Notes under the pieces: generated by a model | Database searches by the model: none | What the model was told of the DNA's origin: nothing | What the model saw: only the letters and a program-made list of their open reading frames with translations | Made by a program: the position numbers and the translations under genes | Assembly: GCA_025981625.1 (NCBI GenBank) | Contig: JAICXF010000003.1 | Location: forward strand, 1 to 63,026 | Origin: Sphingomonas sp. | Lineage (GTDB): Bacteria; Pseudomonadota; Alphaproteobacteria; Sphingomonadales; Sphingomonadaceae | Direction: 5' to 3' | Length of the DNA: 63,026 nucleotides | Shown: positions 15,749-25,200 of the stretch, one piece after another | How positions within the stretch are numbered: position 1 is the stretch's first letter | Layout: every line of letters begins with the position of its first letter

Positions 15749-16492
15749 TCAAACCGTTCCCGCGCCCGACAAGCCGGCGCCGATCACGACACAGCTCTGG
15801 GCGATCATCCGCATCCGCTGGCAGAGCACCGCGGAATGCGCCTGCGACGTCGTTCCCATTTGCAGCCGGTAATAGACCCGGCGGTTGCGCAGCGACTCCA
15901 CGGGAACGACGAGCGCCGGCAGGTGCTTGAGCGCCGGGTTCACGCGCGTGATCGCCCACCAGCCGCGCTTCGCCTGATGCGCAGTGACGAACGCGCCGAT
16001 TCGGACCAGGCGGCCCGATGCGCCATCGATGTCGCGAACCGGCCAGGGTTGCAGCGGTTGCGCCTCGGGCTTGGCGGGCTCCGGCTGAGGTTCGGCCTGG
16101 GCGACGACCACCGGCTTGCTCGCCGGCGGCGCCGGCTTGCGAAACTTCTGCGATTTGGCGGCACGGACGGATGCGTGGCTCGCGCGCGGCTCATCCTCAA
16201 CGATCGGGATCGGCGAACCGGCCATCCGCTCGACCTGCGGCGCCTGACTGACCGGCGTCGCCGGCTGCGCGCGCGGGAGGCGGACTGTCATCGAACCTTG
16301 CGGCTTCGACGGAACGGGCGCCGGCGTCTCGTCGACCGTGCGCGCACCCATCCAGAAGGCCCCGCCGGCGACGAGCAGCATCGCGGCGACGCCCGCGACG
16401 ACGCTTCCGCCGCCGGCTCTCGGCCGCTTCGGCGTGGGCTCGTCGGGTAACCACGGCAGCCGGTCCTCGGCGGCAGCCGTCTGGACGCTCAT
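15749..16492 (-). CDS. SPOR-like membrane protein (copy 2)
   Basis: 247 aa. N-terminal EDRLPWLPDEPTPKRPRAGG, one helix about 31-50 (VVAGVAAMLLVAGGAFWMGA), a long Pro/Ala/Lys linker, then a divergent SPOR-like domain (LVRIGAFVTAHQAKRGWWAI ... VLCQRMRMIAQSCVVIG). The whole architecture aligns with the neighbour at 15079-15741, and the pair of C-terminal cysteines is kept, so the two arose by tandem duplication. It is coupled to argS (argS stop overlaps its ATG, TGATG). A role at the septum is inferred from the domain only. Confidence 0.8.
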   Translation of the reverse strand: MSVQTAAAEDRLPWLPDEPTPKRPRAGGGSVVAGVAAMLLVAGGAFWMGARTVDETPAPVPSKPQGSMTVRLPRAQPATPVSQAPQVERMAGSPIPIVEDEPRASHASVRAAKSQKFRKPAPPASKPVVVAQAEPQPEPAKPEAQPLQPWPVRDIDGASGRLVRIGAFVTAHQAKRGWWAITRVNPALKHLPALVVPVESLRNRRVYYRLQMGTTSQAHSAVLCQRMRMIAQSCVVIGAGLSGAGTV

Positions 16493-18225
16493 CAGCGCAT
16501 CTCCTCGGTTGCGGCGACCCCCATCAGGTCGAGGCCGCTCCTGATGATTTGCGCGATTCCCGTCGCGAGTTCCAGCCGCGCACGTGAAAGTTGTGGATTA
16601 TTTTCAATGAGGAAGCGGCGTTCCGGGTCATCGTTGCCGCGGTTCCAAAGCGCGTGGAACTCCGCCGCGAGATCATACAGGTAGAAAGCGATCCGGTGCG
16701 GCTCATGCGCGAGCGCCGCACCTTCCAGCACCCGCGGATATTGCGCCGCGCGCTTGACCAGCGTCAGCTCCTCGTCGTCGAGCAGCGACAGGTCGGCCGG
16801 ATCATTAAGGTTCACTCCCGCGGCGGCCGCCTTGCGCTTCAGCGAACTGATCCGCGCATGGGCGTACTGGACGTAGAACACCGGATTGTCCTTCGATGCC
16901 TCGACCACCTTGGTAAAGTCGAAGTCGAGCGGTGCATCGGCACGGCGGGTGAGCATCATGAAACGGACGACGTCGCGCCCGACCTCGTTGACGACCTCGG
17001 CCAGAGTTACAAAATCCCCCGCCCGCTTGCTCATCTTCACCGGCTCGCCGCCGCGGAACAGCCGCACCATCTGGACCAGCTTGACGTCGAGATCGACGCG
17101 GCCGTCCGTCAGCGCCTTCACCGCCGCCTGGACGCGCTTGACGGTCCCGGCATGATCCGCGCCCCAGATGTTGACCAGGTGATCGGCGCTCTTCGCTTTT
17201 TGCCAGTGATAAGCGGAGTCCGAGCCGAAATAGGTCCAGCTGCCATCCGATTTCCTCATCGGGCGGTCCTGGTCGTCGCCGAACTCGCTCGACCGGAACA
17301 GCGTCAGATCGACCGGCTCCCATTCGTCGTGCGGGTCGAGGCTCTTGGGCCGCTCGAGCGTGCCCTCGTAAACCAGTCCCTTGGACCGGAGCACCTCCAT
17401 CGCCTCCGTCACCGCGCCGCTGGTCTGCAGCTTCGCCTCGGACGAGAAGAGGTCGTGATGGATGTTGAGCAGCGCCAGGTCGTGCCGGATCAGGTCGAGC
17501 ATCGCGTTGATCGCCGCCTGTCGGAATATCGGCAGCCACTCGGCTTCCGGCATCTCGGCATAATCGCTGCCATATTCGGCGGCGAGGATCGTGCCGACCG
17601 GTTTCAGATAATCACCAGGGTACATGCCCTCGGGGATGTCGCCGATCTCATCGCCGAGCGCCTCGCGGTAGCGGAGGTGCACCGAGCGGGCGAGCGTATC
17701 GACCTGCGCGCCCGCATCGTTGACGTAATATTCCTTGGTGACCCGGAAGCCCGCCGCCTCCAACAGCCGCGCAAGGCTGTCGCCGACCACCGCGCCCCGG
17801 CAATGGCCCATGTGCAGCGGACCCGTCGGATTGGCCGAAACATATTCGACATTCACCCGCTCGTTCGCGCCGACCTTAGAGAGGCCATATTCGTCGCCTT
17901 CGCGCAGGATCGTCCGCAACTCGTCGCGCCAGGCGTCGGGCTTCAGCCGAAGATTGATGAATCCCGGTCCGGCAATCTCGACGGCAATCACCGGCGGCAG
18001 CGCTTCGAGCTTCGGCTTGATCACCTCCGCAAGCGCACGGGGGTTCGTTCCGGCCGGCTTGGCCAGCACCATCGCCGCGTTGGTCGCGAGGTCCCCGTGC
18101 GCGGGGTCGCGCGGTGGCTCGACGGTCACGTTCCTGCGATCGATGCCGGCCGGCAGCGCGCCTTCGGCAACGAGATCGTCGAGCACTCCGTCGAGGAGCG
18201 CGGCATATTGGGCGTAGAGGCTCAA
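16492..18225 (-). CDS. argS: Arginyl-tRNA synthetase
   Basis: 577 aa class Ia synthetase. The HIGH signature appears as NPTGPLHMGHCRGAVVGD and the KMSKS loop as PVKMSKRAGDFV. The N-terminal ArgRS additional domain (MSLYAQYAALLDGVLDDL...) and the C-terminal anticodon-binding DALR domain (KRAAQYPRVLEGAALAHEPH) are both present. The start is TTG 18225 (MSLYAQY), since no ATG lies near. The gene heads the operon argS–SPOR–SPOR–nagZ–scpA–scpB–tatABC. In many relatives dgt lies directly upstream; here a DUF1501/DUF1800 pair separates them. Confidence 0.95.
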   Translation of the reverse strand: MSLYAQYAALLDGVLDDLVAEGALPAGIDRRNVTVEPPRDPAHGDLATNAAMVLAKPAGTNPRALAEVIKPKLEALPPVIAVEIAGPGFINLRLKPDAWRDELRTILREGDEYGLSKVGANERVNVEYVSANPTGPLHMGHCRGAVVGDSLARLLEAAGFRVTKEYYVNDAGAQVDTLARSVHLRYREALGDEIGDIPEGMYPGDYLKPVGTILAAEYGSDYAEMPEAEWLPIFRQAAINAMLDLIRHDLALLNIHHDLFSSEAKLQTSGAVTEAMEVLRSKGLVYEGTLERPKSLDPHDEWEPVDLTLFRSSEFGDDQDRPMRKSDGSWTYFGSDSAYHWQKAKSADHLVNIWGADHAGTVKRVQAAVKALTDGRVDLDVKLVQMVRLFRGGEPVKMSKRAGDFVTLAEVVNEVGRDVVRFMMLTRRADAPLDFDFTKVVEASKDNPVFYVQYAHARISSLKRKAAAAGVNLNDPADLSLLDDEELTLVKRAAQYPRVLEGAALAHEPHRIAFYLYDLAAEFHALWNRGNDDPERRFLIENNPQLSRARLELATGIAQIIRSGLDLMGVAATEEMR

Positions 18226-18290
18226 ATCGCGTCCATTGATGTGAGGAAGCGTGCGCCTCTAGCGCAGCAATCCCCCGCCGTCACGCCTCG

Positions 18291-19448
18291 CTAGGCGACG
18301 ATAAGCGGCTGCGCGAACGCGCTTCCTCGGCTGTCCGGGAACAGGGTGCCGATCACGCGAGAAGCTTCCAGGCCATAGTGCTGCGCCAGCGCTCCGGCGA
18401 CGAGCGCGTCGAGATCGGTAGTCGGCCTGAGGTCGCGGCCTTCGTAAAGCGCGGCCTGGTTGAGCCCGGGCCAGTCGGCGATCACCTTTCCACCGGCAAC
18501 CGCGCCGCCGAGCAGCATCGCGGCCGATGCCTGGCCGTGATCGGTGCCTCCCGTGCCGTTGGGACGAACCGTGCGGCCGAACTCAGTCGCAACCACAACC
18601 AGCGTATTGGCCCATTCGGCGCCGAGGCCCGACTTCAGCGCCGCCAGCAGCTGGTCGAGATCGCGCAGCTGGAACGCCAGCCGGCCTCGCTGTCCCGAGT
18701 GAGTATCCCATCCGTTCGTCTCGATCATCGCGATCCGCGCGCCGTCGCCGAGCAGCATTTTGGCGGCAAGCGAGCCCGTGGCCGCGCCTTTCTGGCCGCC
18801 GCCCGCTTGCATTGTCGCTCCGGCCCGCATGCGGGTTTCCATCGCCGCGCTCCACAGCTCGTGAAGCTGCTGGTCGCCCTCGTACAGCGTACTGACGCGC
18901 GCGAGCAGGTCGTCGGTCGGGCTCGGCAGCTGCGAGCTCGCATAGGACGAGACTTCATGCGCGCCGCGCAGCGCCATCGGCACCGTCGACGACAAGGCAA
19001 GCGCACTGGCATCCGTCGCCGGAACGAGCCCGAGCAGCCGGTTCATCCAGCCGTCCTTCAGCCGATAGGCCGCCGATCCGCCCGTCTCGAGGACGTTCTG
19101 CCCGTCGAAATGCGAGCGATCGCGATAGGGAGAGGCGACGGCATGGACGAACAGCGCCTGACGGTCGCCGTACATCTTCGCCGTTTCCGCCAGCGCCGGG
19201 TGGAGCGTGAAGAAAGAGCCGAGCTTCGCGCCCGCCGCGGTGTCCTGGACGAAATCGCCGCGAATGCCGGCGAACGCCGGGTCGCCCGTCGGCGCGACAA
19301 TCGAGAGGCCATCGGCTGCGCCGCGCTGGATCATGAAGACGAAGCGGCGCTCGCCTGCCGAGCGCGCGAACGCCATCCGCGGACAGCCGAGGGAGGCAAG
19401 CGCGGTGGCGGCGCCGCCCGCGCGAATGAAAGACCTGCGGTCAAGCAT
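18291..19448 (-). CDS. DUF1501 family protein with Tat signal
   Basis: 385 aa. Start ATG 19448: GAGGAG lies 6 nt upstream, whereas the ATG at 19454 abuts that site. A twin-arginine signal MLDRRSFIRAGGAATALASL ends at about AFA|RSAG, so the protein is exported folded by Tat, whose genes lie 6 kb away. The body shows the DUF1501 alkaline-phosphatase-like fold marks: the early VFMIQRGAADGLSIVAP, NGWDTHSGQRG, VVATEFGRTVRPNGTGGTDHG. Function unknown; members pair with DUF1800 proteins across bacteria. It starts 2 nt after the DUF1800 gene. Confidence 0.9.
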   Translation of the reverse strand: MLDRRSFIRAGGAATALASLGCPRMAFARSAGERRFVFMIQRGAADGLSIVAPTGDPAFAGIRGDFVQDTAAGAKLGSFFTLHPALAETAKMYGDRQALFVHAVASPYRDRSHFDGQNVLETGGSAAYRLKDGWMNRLLGLVPATDASALALSSTVPMALRGAHEVSSYASSQLPSPTDDLLARVSTLYEGDQQLHELWSAAMETRMRAGATMQAGGGQKGAATGSLAAKMLLGDGARIAMIETNGWDTHSGQRGRLAFQLRDLDQLLAALKSGLGAEWANTLVVVATEFGRTVRPNGTGGTDHGQASAAMLLGGAVAGGKVIADWPGLNQAALYEGRDLRPTTDLDALVAGALAQHYGLEASRVIGTLFPDSRGSAFAQPLIVA

Positions 19449-19450
19449 GT

Positions 19451-20911
19451 TCATCTCCTCACGAATTCCGGGCTGACGAGCAGCAGCGCGAGACCCTCGG
19501 CGGGACTTTCGGCGCGGGCGATCGCGGTCCGCGTCGAGGTGCTCAACGAACCCGGATAGAGCTTCTCGGCAAGCGCTCGGGCATCCGTTGTCGAAGCCGC
19601 CTTGTCGGCAATGCGCTGCGCCACTTCCACCCGTCGGACGAGCGCGTCGGGACCGGCCCAGCTCGCGGCGATGTCGTCCCAGCCCGCCGGCGAGCCCGGC
19701 TGCCACGTCGGCTGTCCCAGTTGCCTCAGCACGTTGGCCGCCATCTTCGGCTCGAGCTCTCGAGAGCCGACCGCGCGCAGCGCTGAAACCGACCACCCCC
19801 ACGGCGTCTTGAATTTCACCGGCTTGGGCGACCACGCCTCCGGCGAGTCGATCAGCGCGCGGTAAACCGCCGGCAAATCGCCGCCGCTGGCGAGATAGGT
19901 CTTGCTCAGCCGGTCGACGAGCGCCGCTGGCGGATCGTCCCCGGCGAAGTGGCGGGCAAGCTTGGTCGCGAGGTGCTTCGCCGTTGCCGGACTTGCCGCG
20001 AAATCGAGCAGGATCGATCGGGCCTGCGCCTCGCCGTTCTGGCGATATCGCTTTCCCATGATGGTGCGCTCGCCCGGTTCGTGGATCAGCTCGGCGAACT
20101 GAAACTGTCCCGGAGTGCCGCCCACCAGGCGCTCAGCCGGACCCCGGCCAACGCCGGCAACGGTCCAGCCCGTCAGCGCGCGCGCGAACTCGGTGACGTC
20201 TGCCTGCGTATAGCCTGTGCGAACGCCGAGGGTGTGGAGCTCCATGATCTCGCGCGCGAGGTTCTCGTTCAGTCCCCTTTGTTTCGCGCCGCGTAGAGCG
20301 AGAAAGGCGCCGGCCTGCGAATTGGGACCGATCGACTGCACCTGGTCGAGATAGAGCAGCATCGCCGGATGCTGCTCGACCGCGAGGAGCATGTCTGAAA
20401 ACTTGCCGAGCACGTGCGGTCGAATCGCTTCGAACTCGAGCAGTCCGGCCAGGCCGATCACCGGGATTTTGTCGACCGAGACCGCGAAGTGGTTGGCCCA
20501 GAAGTGAACCAGCCGCTCGACGAAGGGAGCATCGGTAGTGAGCGCGGAATCGAGCCGGGCCGCGTTCATCACGACATAATCGTTGCGGATCGACTGCTGT
20601 AGGTAGCGCTTGACGGGATCAGCCTGCGCGGCGGGCCGCTGCTGTTGCGGAGCCTGCTGTTGCGGAGCAGAGATCGGCATCGACGCGGGCTGAACCTGCC
20701 GCCTGGCGCGCGCCGCCATCTGCTGCGCCTGGAGATAATCGGCGAGCTGCGTAACCACCTGAGCACGGGCCGGCACCTGCGCGAGCGCTTCCGGGCGCGG
20801 CTGAAACAGGTCCATCTGCCCGATCAGCCAGCGCTTGGCATCGGCCGGTGCTTGATCATCAGGCCTGGCGCCCAGGCCGAACCGATTGAGGGCGATCGTC
20901 GCGGCGAGCAT
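19451..20911 (-). CDS. DUF1800 family protein
   Basis: 486 aa. Start ATG 20911 with AGGAG 6 nt upstream. The N terminus MLAATIALNRFGLGARPDD carries the family LNRxGxG motif. Core motifs include FVERLVHFWANHFAVSVDK, NENLAREIMELHTLGVRTGY and VTEFARALTGWTV. It has no evident signal peptide. A Gln/Pro-rich insert (about residues 75-95, repeated PQQQ units) interrupts the N-terminal part. The DUF1800–DUF1501 gene pair is widespread and uncharacterised. Here it is inserted between dgt and argS, on the same strand as both. Confidence 0.9.
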   Translation of the reverse strand: MLAATIALNRFGLGARPDDQAPADAKRWLIGQMDLFQPRPEALAQVPARAQVVTQLADYLQAQQMAARARRQVQPASMPISAPQQQAPQQQRPAAQADPVKRYLQQSIRNDYVVMNAARLDSALTTDAPFVERLVHFWANHFAVSVDKIPVIGLAGLLEFEAIRPHVLGKFSDMLLAVEQHPAMLLYLDQVQSIGPNSQAGAFLALRGAKQRGLNENLAREIMELHTLGVRTGYTQADVTEFARALTGWTVAGVGRGPAERLVGGTPGQFQFAELIHEPGERTIMGKRYRQNGEAQARSILLDFAASPATAKHLATKLARHFAGDDPPAALVDRLSKTYLASGGDLPAVYRALIDSPEAWSPKPVKFKTPWGWSVSALRAVGSRELEPKMAANVLRQLGQPTWQPGSPAGWDDIAASWAGPDALVRRVEVAQRIADKAASTTDARALAEKLYPGSLSTSTRTAIARAESPAEGLALLLVSPEFVRR

Positions 20912-20988
20912 TCCCGTCTCCTCTCGCCGCTCAATATGTTCAACTCAGCTGAACCGCCTGTGAAGCCATTTTTTACCGGTCGCTAACC

Positions 20989-22152
20989 CTAGAAGCGGCC
21001 CGCCGGCAGGTTGACCGGCCCGACCAGCTCCTCGTGCCGGGCGATGGCGAACCGATCGGTCATTCCGGCGATGAAGTCGCCGATGGTTCGCAGCTGCCGG
21101 ATTTCGTCCCCGCCGTGCTGCCACCATTCAGGAAGAAGGCCACGGTCATCGCGATAGGCTGCGGCGAGATTGGCAACGACCCGCTCGGCTTCCATTCGAA
21201 TCGGCTGAAGATCGGGCAAACCGTAGAGCCGGGCGTAGAGGAATCGCTTGAGTGCCCGCTCCTCCGCCTCGAGCGCCGGGGAAAAGCCGGCGAGCGAACG
21301 CCCCGCGGAGCGGACCTCCTCGATGCTTTGAACGCCAGCCTCACGCACGCGCCGCTCGGTTTCGGCGAGGACGTCCCCAACCATGGTGCCGATCATGTCA
21401 CGGACCAGCGCGCGCTGGCGCTTCTCGGTGGAGATGCCCGGATGACGCTTCCCGATCGCCTCCCAGAGCCGATTGACGAGCGGCAATTCGAGCAGTTCGC
21501 CGAGCTGGAGAAGCCCGGCTCTGAGACCATCGTCGATGTCGTGATTGTCATAGGCGATGTCGTCGGAAATGGCGGCGATCTGCGCCTCCAGACCGGGCCA
21601 GCTGCCGAGTTCGAGGTCTCTTTCGGAATCAACTTCGGTCATCGCCCAGGTAGGTGAGATCACCGGGCCGTTATGCTTGGCGAGACCCTCCAGCGCTTCC
21701 CAGCTGAGGTTGAGCCCGTCGAAGTCCGGATAGGGCGTTTCCAGCCGGGTGACGATGCGAACCGTATGTGCGTTGTGATCGAAACCACCCGCATCCGCGA
21801 GAGCGGCGCTCAGCGCGTCCTCGCCAGCGTGGCCGAACGGCGGGTGGCCAAGATCGTGCGCCAGGCACAGGGCCTCCGTCAGGTCCTCGTTCAAGCCGAG
21901 CGCGCGGGCCATGGTGCGGCCGATCTGCGCGACTTCGAGGCTGTGGGTCAGCCTTACCCGATAATGATCGCCGTCGGGGGCGACAAACACCTGCGTCTTG
22001 TGCCTGAGCCGGCGGAAAGCGACCGAGTGGATTAGCCGGTCGCGGTCGCGCTGGAAAATGTCGCGCGGTCCGCGCGGGCCGTGGTTATCTTCGGGATGGA
22101 GCCGGCCGCGCGAACCGGCTGGCGTCGCGGCAAGCGCTTCCAATGACCTCAT
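20989..22152 (-). CDS. dgt: dGTP triphosphohydrolase-like HD-domain protein
   Basis: 387 aa. HD-superfamily deoxynucleotide triphosphohydrolase, controls dNTP pools. Metal ligands: RLTHSLEVAQIGRTMAR (first His), CLAHDLGHPPFGHAGEDAL (H-D and H), and the later ISDDIAYDNHDIDDGL with Asp. The N-terminal FQRDRDRLIHSVAFRRLRHKTQVF is the family opener. The ATG at 22152 overlaps the stop of the upstream TPR/SPOR gene (ATGA). This is the shorter, class-2-type Dgt found in alphaproteobacteria, not the 500-aa enterobacterial type. Confidence 0.92.
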   Translation of the reverse strand: MRSLEALAATPAGSRGRLHPEDNHGPRGPRDIFQRDRDRLIHSVAFRRLRHKTQVFVAPDGDHYRVRLTHSLEVAQIGRTMARALGLNEDLTEALCLAHDLGHPPFGHAGEDALSAALADAGGFDHNAHTVRIVTRLETPYPDFDGLNLSWEALEGLAKHNGPVISPTWAMTEVDSERDLELGSWPGLEAQIAAISDDIAYDNHDIDDGLRAGLLQLGELLELPLVNRLWEAIGKRHPGISTEKRQRALVRDMIGTMVGDVLAETERRVREAGVQSIEEVRSAGRSLAGFSPALEAEERALKRFLYARLYGLPDLQPIRMEAERVVANLAAAYRDDRGLLPEWWQHGGDEIRQLRTIGDFIAGMTDRFAIARHEELVGPVNLPAGRF

Positions 22153-23387
22153 TCACCGGTCAGTGGCGCAATCCTGTCGGCTTGTGAATTGGTCCATTGC
22201 ATCGGCTCGACTCCGACGGTCTGGAGATCGTCCGCGAAGATGGAGGCATCGCTGCGACCGCGGAACGGACCAATCAGCAGCCGGGCCCCGTCGGCGCTTC
22301 GGGAGACGTAGGGAGTGATGCCCTCGAACAGCTCGGGGTTCATGTTCTTCAATCGGCGGAAGCGTGAAGCCAGGGCATCGACATCCGACCCGCTGGCAAG
22401 CTGAAGCCACAGCTTCGGCTGCTCCATCGGCTGGGTTCGCTGGACCGACGCCGACGTCGGGCGCCGCGCATAGGCGACGCGAACGGGCGCCGCCGTCGCG
22501 GACTGCGCGACGGGAGGTGAGGCTTGTGCCGGCGCCGGGCTGAGCAAGGCGTCGATCCCGGCCAGACGATCGGTGGTCGTACTCGCCACCGTGGCCGCTG
22601 GCCGCGCGGCGCTTGCGTAGGCATAGGCCTTGCCACCGGCGTCCGGGACAATACCGAGCTCCACCGCCGCCGCCTTCTGGCCCGGCGACAGGCCCGGAAG
22701 CCGCTGCAGGAACGGCGCGACACTTGCCGAGGAGCCGGGCATCGCGGCGTTGATCGCCGACAAGGCCGACGCGGTGTCACCCGTCAGCGCGAGCACCAGG
22801 GCGCGGACGCGCGCGGTCCCCGGATCGCCCCTCGCGGATAGCGGCGCGAGCGTCTGGATTGCACCGGCGCGGTCGCCGCTGATCGCCAGGCTGAGCGCCA
22901 GGCGGCGGCGGGCCTCTTCGCGGTCGCGCCCGGACAGCGCGAGGCGATAATCCGCCTGCGCCTTCTCCTGCTGACCCATGAGGTCGTAGGCCAGGCCGCG
23001 GTCGCAGGCGATGCTCGCAACGGAGGCGCCGAGCTGCTGCGCGTGCGCGAAGTAGGGAAGCGCCGCCTCCGGCTCACCGTTGGCGACGGCCACCGCGCCC
23101 ATGCCGGCCTGCGGCAGCGGGCTGCGCGGATCCACCTCGTCGGCGCGGGCGAAGAAGCCGGCAGCGGCCTGCCCGTCGCCGAGCGCCACCGCCGCCCTGC
23201 CGGCACCGATCAGCGCCTCGAAATTCTTGGGGTCGGACGCCAGCGTGCGGACATAGCGGGCGAGCGCCGCGCTGGCGCTTTCATCGTACGGCGAATAGCT
23301 GCCCTGCGCGGCCGCAGGCGTGGCGAGAGGCAGTGCGCCGCAAATCGCCAGCGCCGCGCCCATCCTGAAATAGACCAGTCCCCGCAT
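22149..23387 (-). CDS. Periplasmic TPR protein with C-terminal SPOR-like domain
   Basis: 412 aa. Start ATG 23387 (MRGLVYF) with GGAGGG just upstream; another ATG 21 nt earlier lacks a site. A signal peptide ends at TPAAAQ. Residues 45-190 are TPR-like helices (FEALIGAGRAAVALGDGQAA; QAGMGAVAVANGEPEAALPYF). A disordered Ala/Pro linker leads to a SPOR-like domain (about 325-400: PKLWLQLASGSDVDALASRF ... RLLIGPFRGRSDASIFADDL). It is probably a septal peptidoglycan-binding protein. It lies between ftsZ (upstream, beyond a terminator) and dgt (coupled). Confidence 0.83.
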   Translation of the reverse strand: MRGLVYFRMGAALAICGALPLATPAAAQGSYSPYDESASAALARYVRTLASDPKNFEALIGAGRAAVALGDGQAAAGFFARADEVDPRSPLPQAGMGAVAVANGEPEAALPYFAHAQQLGASVASIACDRGLAYDLMGQQEKAQADYRLALSGRDREEARRRLALSLAISGDRAGAIQTLAPLSARGDPGTARVRALVLALTGDTASALSAINAAMPGSSASVAPFLQRLPGLSPGQKAAAVELGIVPDAGGKAYAYASAARPAATVASTTTDRLAGIDALLSPAPAQASPPVAQSATAAPVRVAYARRPTSASVQRTQPMEQPKLWLQLASGSDVDALASRFRRLKNMNPELFEGITPYVSRSADGARLLIGPFRGRSDASIFADDLQTVGVEPMQWTNSQADRIAPLTGE

Positions 23388-23486
23388 CGTCCCTCCCCGG
23401 TGAAGCATGGAATCTTGCGGAGAGCTTTCTGGCTAGAGGGTTTACGGTGAGCCGTGCGGTCGCGGGGACAAGGAGCAGCTTTGCAA

Positions 23487-23520
23487 CGAAAAAGGGCGGC
23501 CCCAACGGGCCGCCCTTCTC
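23487..23520 (-). terminator. Strong Rho-independent terminator of ftsZ
   Basis: An 11-bp perfect stem (23492-23502 with 23507-23517) with a 4-nt loop, read leftward, is followed by TTTTTCG. It lies 16 nt after the ftsZ stop and isolates ftsZ from the TPR/SPOR gene. Confidence 0.85.
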
Positions 23521-23535
23521 GATATATCGACCGGC

Positions 23536-24873
23536 TTACTGGTTGTTCTGGCGGTTGAGAAAGCGCGGGATGTCGATCGGCTCGCGCTTGTAGTCGGTCT
23601 CTTCCTCGTCGATCTGCGCCTTGGGGGCGCCGCGAGCGATGTTCGACATCCGCTCGAACAAGGTTCCGCCGCCGGTCGCGGCAGCCGGAGCCTGGACCTC
23701 GTCCTCGTCGGTGGGCGGCGCGAACGGCGGAGCGCCGACCGGGCTGGTCAGGATGTCGTCGGCACCGAGCAGCAGCTCGTCGCCGCCGTCCTCCGCGGTC
23801 GTCTGGATCGGCGCTTCAATCTTGGCCGGCGCCTCGGCCGGAGCAGCGGCAGCGGGCTGGCGCGCCGGGAAGGTGAACACCTTGCCCGGCTGCGGCTGGG
23901 TCCCGATTTCCGCCTCGATGCCGGTGGCGACGACCGACACGCGGATCTTGCCGCCGAGGTCGTTGTTGAACGCCGAGCCCCAGATGATGTTCGCGTCGGG
24001 GTCGACTAGTTCCTTGATGTGGCTGGCGGCCTCGTCGACTTCCATCAGGCGCATGTCCTCGCCGCCCGTGATCGAGATGATGACGCCCTTGGCGCCCTTC
24101 ATGCTGACCCCGTCGAGCAAAGGATTGGAGATTGCCTTTTCGGCCGCTTCGATGGCGCGGTTGTCGCCATCGGCCTCCCCGGTGCCCATCATCGCCTTGC
24201 CCATCTCGCTCATGACCGACCGGACGTCGGCGAAGTCGAGGTTGATGAGGCCCGGCATGACCATCAGGTCCGTGATCCCGCGGACGCCCTGCTGAAGCAC
24301 CTCGTCGGCCATTTCGAACGCCTGCTTGAAGGTTGTCTCGGAATTGGCGAGGCGGAACAGGTTCTGGTTGGGGATAACGATCAGCGTGTCGACGTGCTGC
24401 TGAAGCTCGGCGATGCCGGCGTCGGCCGAGCGGCCGCGGCGAGCGCCCTCGAACGCGAACGGCTTGGTCACGACTCCGACGGTGAGGATGCCCTTGTCGC
24501 GCGCCGCCTTGGCGATGACAGGGGCAGCGCCGGTGCCGGTGCCGCCGCCCATCCCGGCGGCGATGAAGCACATGTGCGCGCCGTCGAGCGCCTGCTCGAT
24601 ATCGGCGAGGGTCTCTTCGGCGGCGGCGCGGCCGATCTCGGGACGCGATCCCGCCCCGAGTCCCTGGGTGATCTTGAGCCCGAGCTGGAGCCGGCGGTCG
24701 GCGGCGCTGTTGTTGAGCGCCTGAGCGTCGGTGTTGGCGACCACGAAATCGACGCCCTGAACGTCGGCGCGCATCATGTTGGCGATGGCGTTGCCGCCCG
24801 CGCCGCCCACGCCGATCACGCTGATCCGCGGGCGAAGCTCGTCAACCTCGGGCCGGATGAAATCGATGCTCAT
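23536..24873 (-). CDS. ftsZ: Cell division protein FtsZ
   Basis: 445 aa tubulin-like GTPase that forms the Z-ring. The N-terminal [14 protein letters not shown] is the nucleotide loop and [16 protein letters not shown] the tubulin signature; the T7 catalytic loop reads [12 protein letters not shown] disordered linker of about 100 residues leads to the C-terminal FtsA-binding peptide [13 protein letters not shown]. The gene normally follows ftsA directly; here about 8.3 kb separate them and ftsZ has its own 327-nt upstream region and terminator, so it must be transcribed independently of the main dcw operon. Confidence 0.97.
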   Translation of the reverse strand: MSIDFIRPEVDELRPRISVIGVGGAGGNAIANMMRADVQGVDFVVANTDAQALNNSAADRRLQLGLKITQGLGAGSRPEIGRAAAEETLADIEQALDGAHMCFIAAGMGGGTGTGAAPVIAKAARDKGILTVGVVTKPFAFEGARRGRSADAGIAELQQHVDTLIVIPNQNLFRLANSETTFKQAFEMADEVLQQGVRGITDLMVMPGLINLDFADVRSVMSEMGKAMMGTGEADGDNRAIEAAEKAISNPLLDGVSMKGAKGVIISITGGEDMRLMEVDEAASHIKELVDPDANIIWGSAFNNDLGGKIRVSVVATGIEAEIGTQPQPGKVFTFPARQPAAAAPAEAPAKIEAPIQTTAEDGGDELLLGADDILTSPVGAPPFAPPTDEDEVQAPAAATGGGTLFERMSNIARGAPKAQIDEEETDYKREPIDIPRFLNRQNNQ

Positions 24874-25009
24874 GTCCCTAAACCTCCCCCAAACACTGCA
24901 ACGCGTTGAGCCTTCGGGAAGAATCTATGAATCGTTGCGAGTCGCAAGCCAAGCGGAAAAGTTAACGCGGGTCGAAAAATATGGGGAAAGTGTCACATCC
25001 GGGACTCAC

Positions 25010-25018
25010 TTATCCACA
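25010..25018 (+). promoter_or_regulatory. Consensus DnaA box upstream of ftsZ
   Basis: TTATCCACA, an exact 9-mer match, 137 nt upstream of the ftsZ start. It is a single box, so not an origin; a regulatory role of DnaA is possible. A second exact box lies upstream of mraZ. Confidence 0.5.
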
Positions 25019-25072
25019 GGTCCGCGGATTTAAGCTCGCCGAGGTCACAAATGCCAGGACTGCCGCGAGCTG

Positions 25073-25099
25073 ATGTCGGCGTTCACCCATTGCGGTCAT
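25073..25099. repeat. Short palindromic repeat, copy 1
   Basis: Shares the core CCCATTGCGG and flanking inverted ATGTC/GTCAT-like ends with copies at 26280, 26316 and 27109. Non-coding, in the accessory segment between ftsZ and ftsA. Confidence 0.55.
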
Positions 25100-25200
25100 C
25101 ACGTGTGTTTTGGGCCTTGAGCAAGCCGCCATCTTGTTGCGAGCGCCTGATCGTGAGACTTCTCGGCGGCGAAGGTGAGTTGTTGCGAAGGGGTGTAGTC

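Larger units (their letters stand above)
24874..25200. other. Intergenic region between ftsZ and a divergent hydrolase gene (327 nt)
   Basis: No gene seen. It contains the ftsZ promoter region, a consensus DnaA box (25010-25018) and one copy of a short palindromic repeat (25073-25099). AT content rises around 24950-25020 compared with the neighbouring genes, consistent with promoters. Confidence 0.6.

Noticed and set aside
16591..18294. 567-codon open frame antisense to argS
   Set aside because: Shadow of argS; Arg-rich with no domain, while argS has HIGH and KMSKS motifs in the other frame.
25010..25018. Chromosomal origin near the DnaA box
   Set aside because: A single box with no AT-rich repeats, no dnaA, parA or typical origin neighbours.
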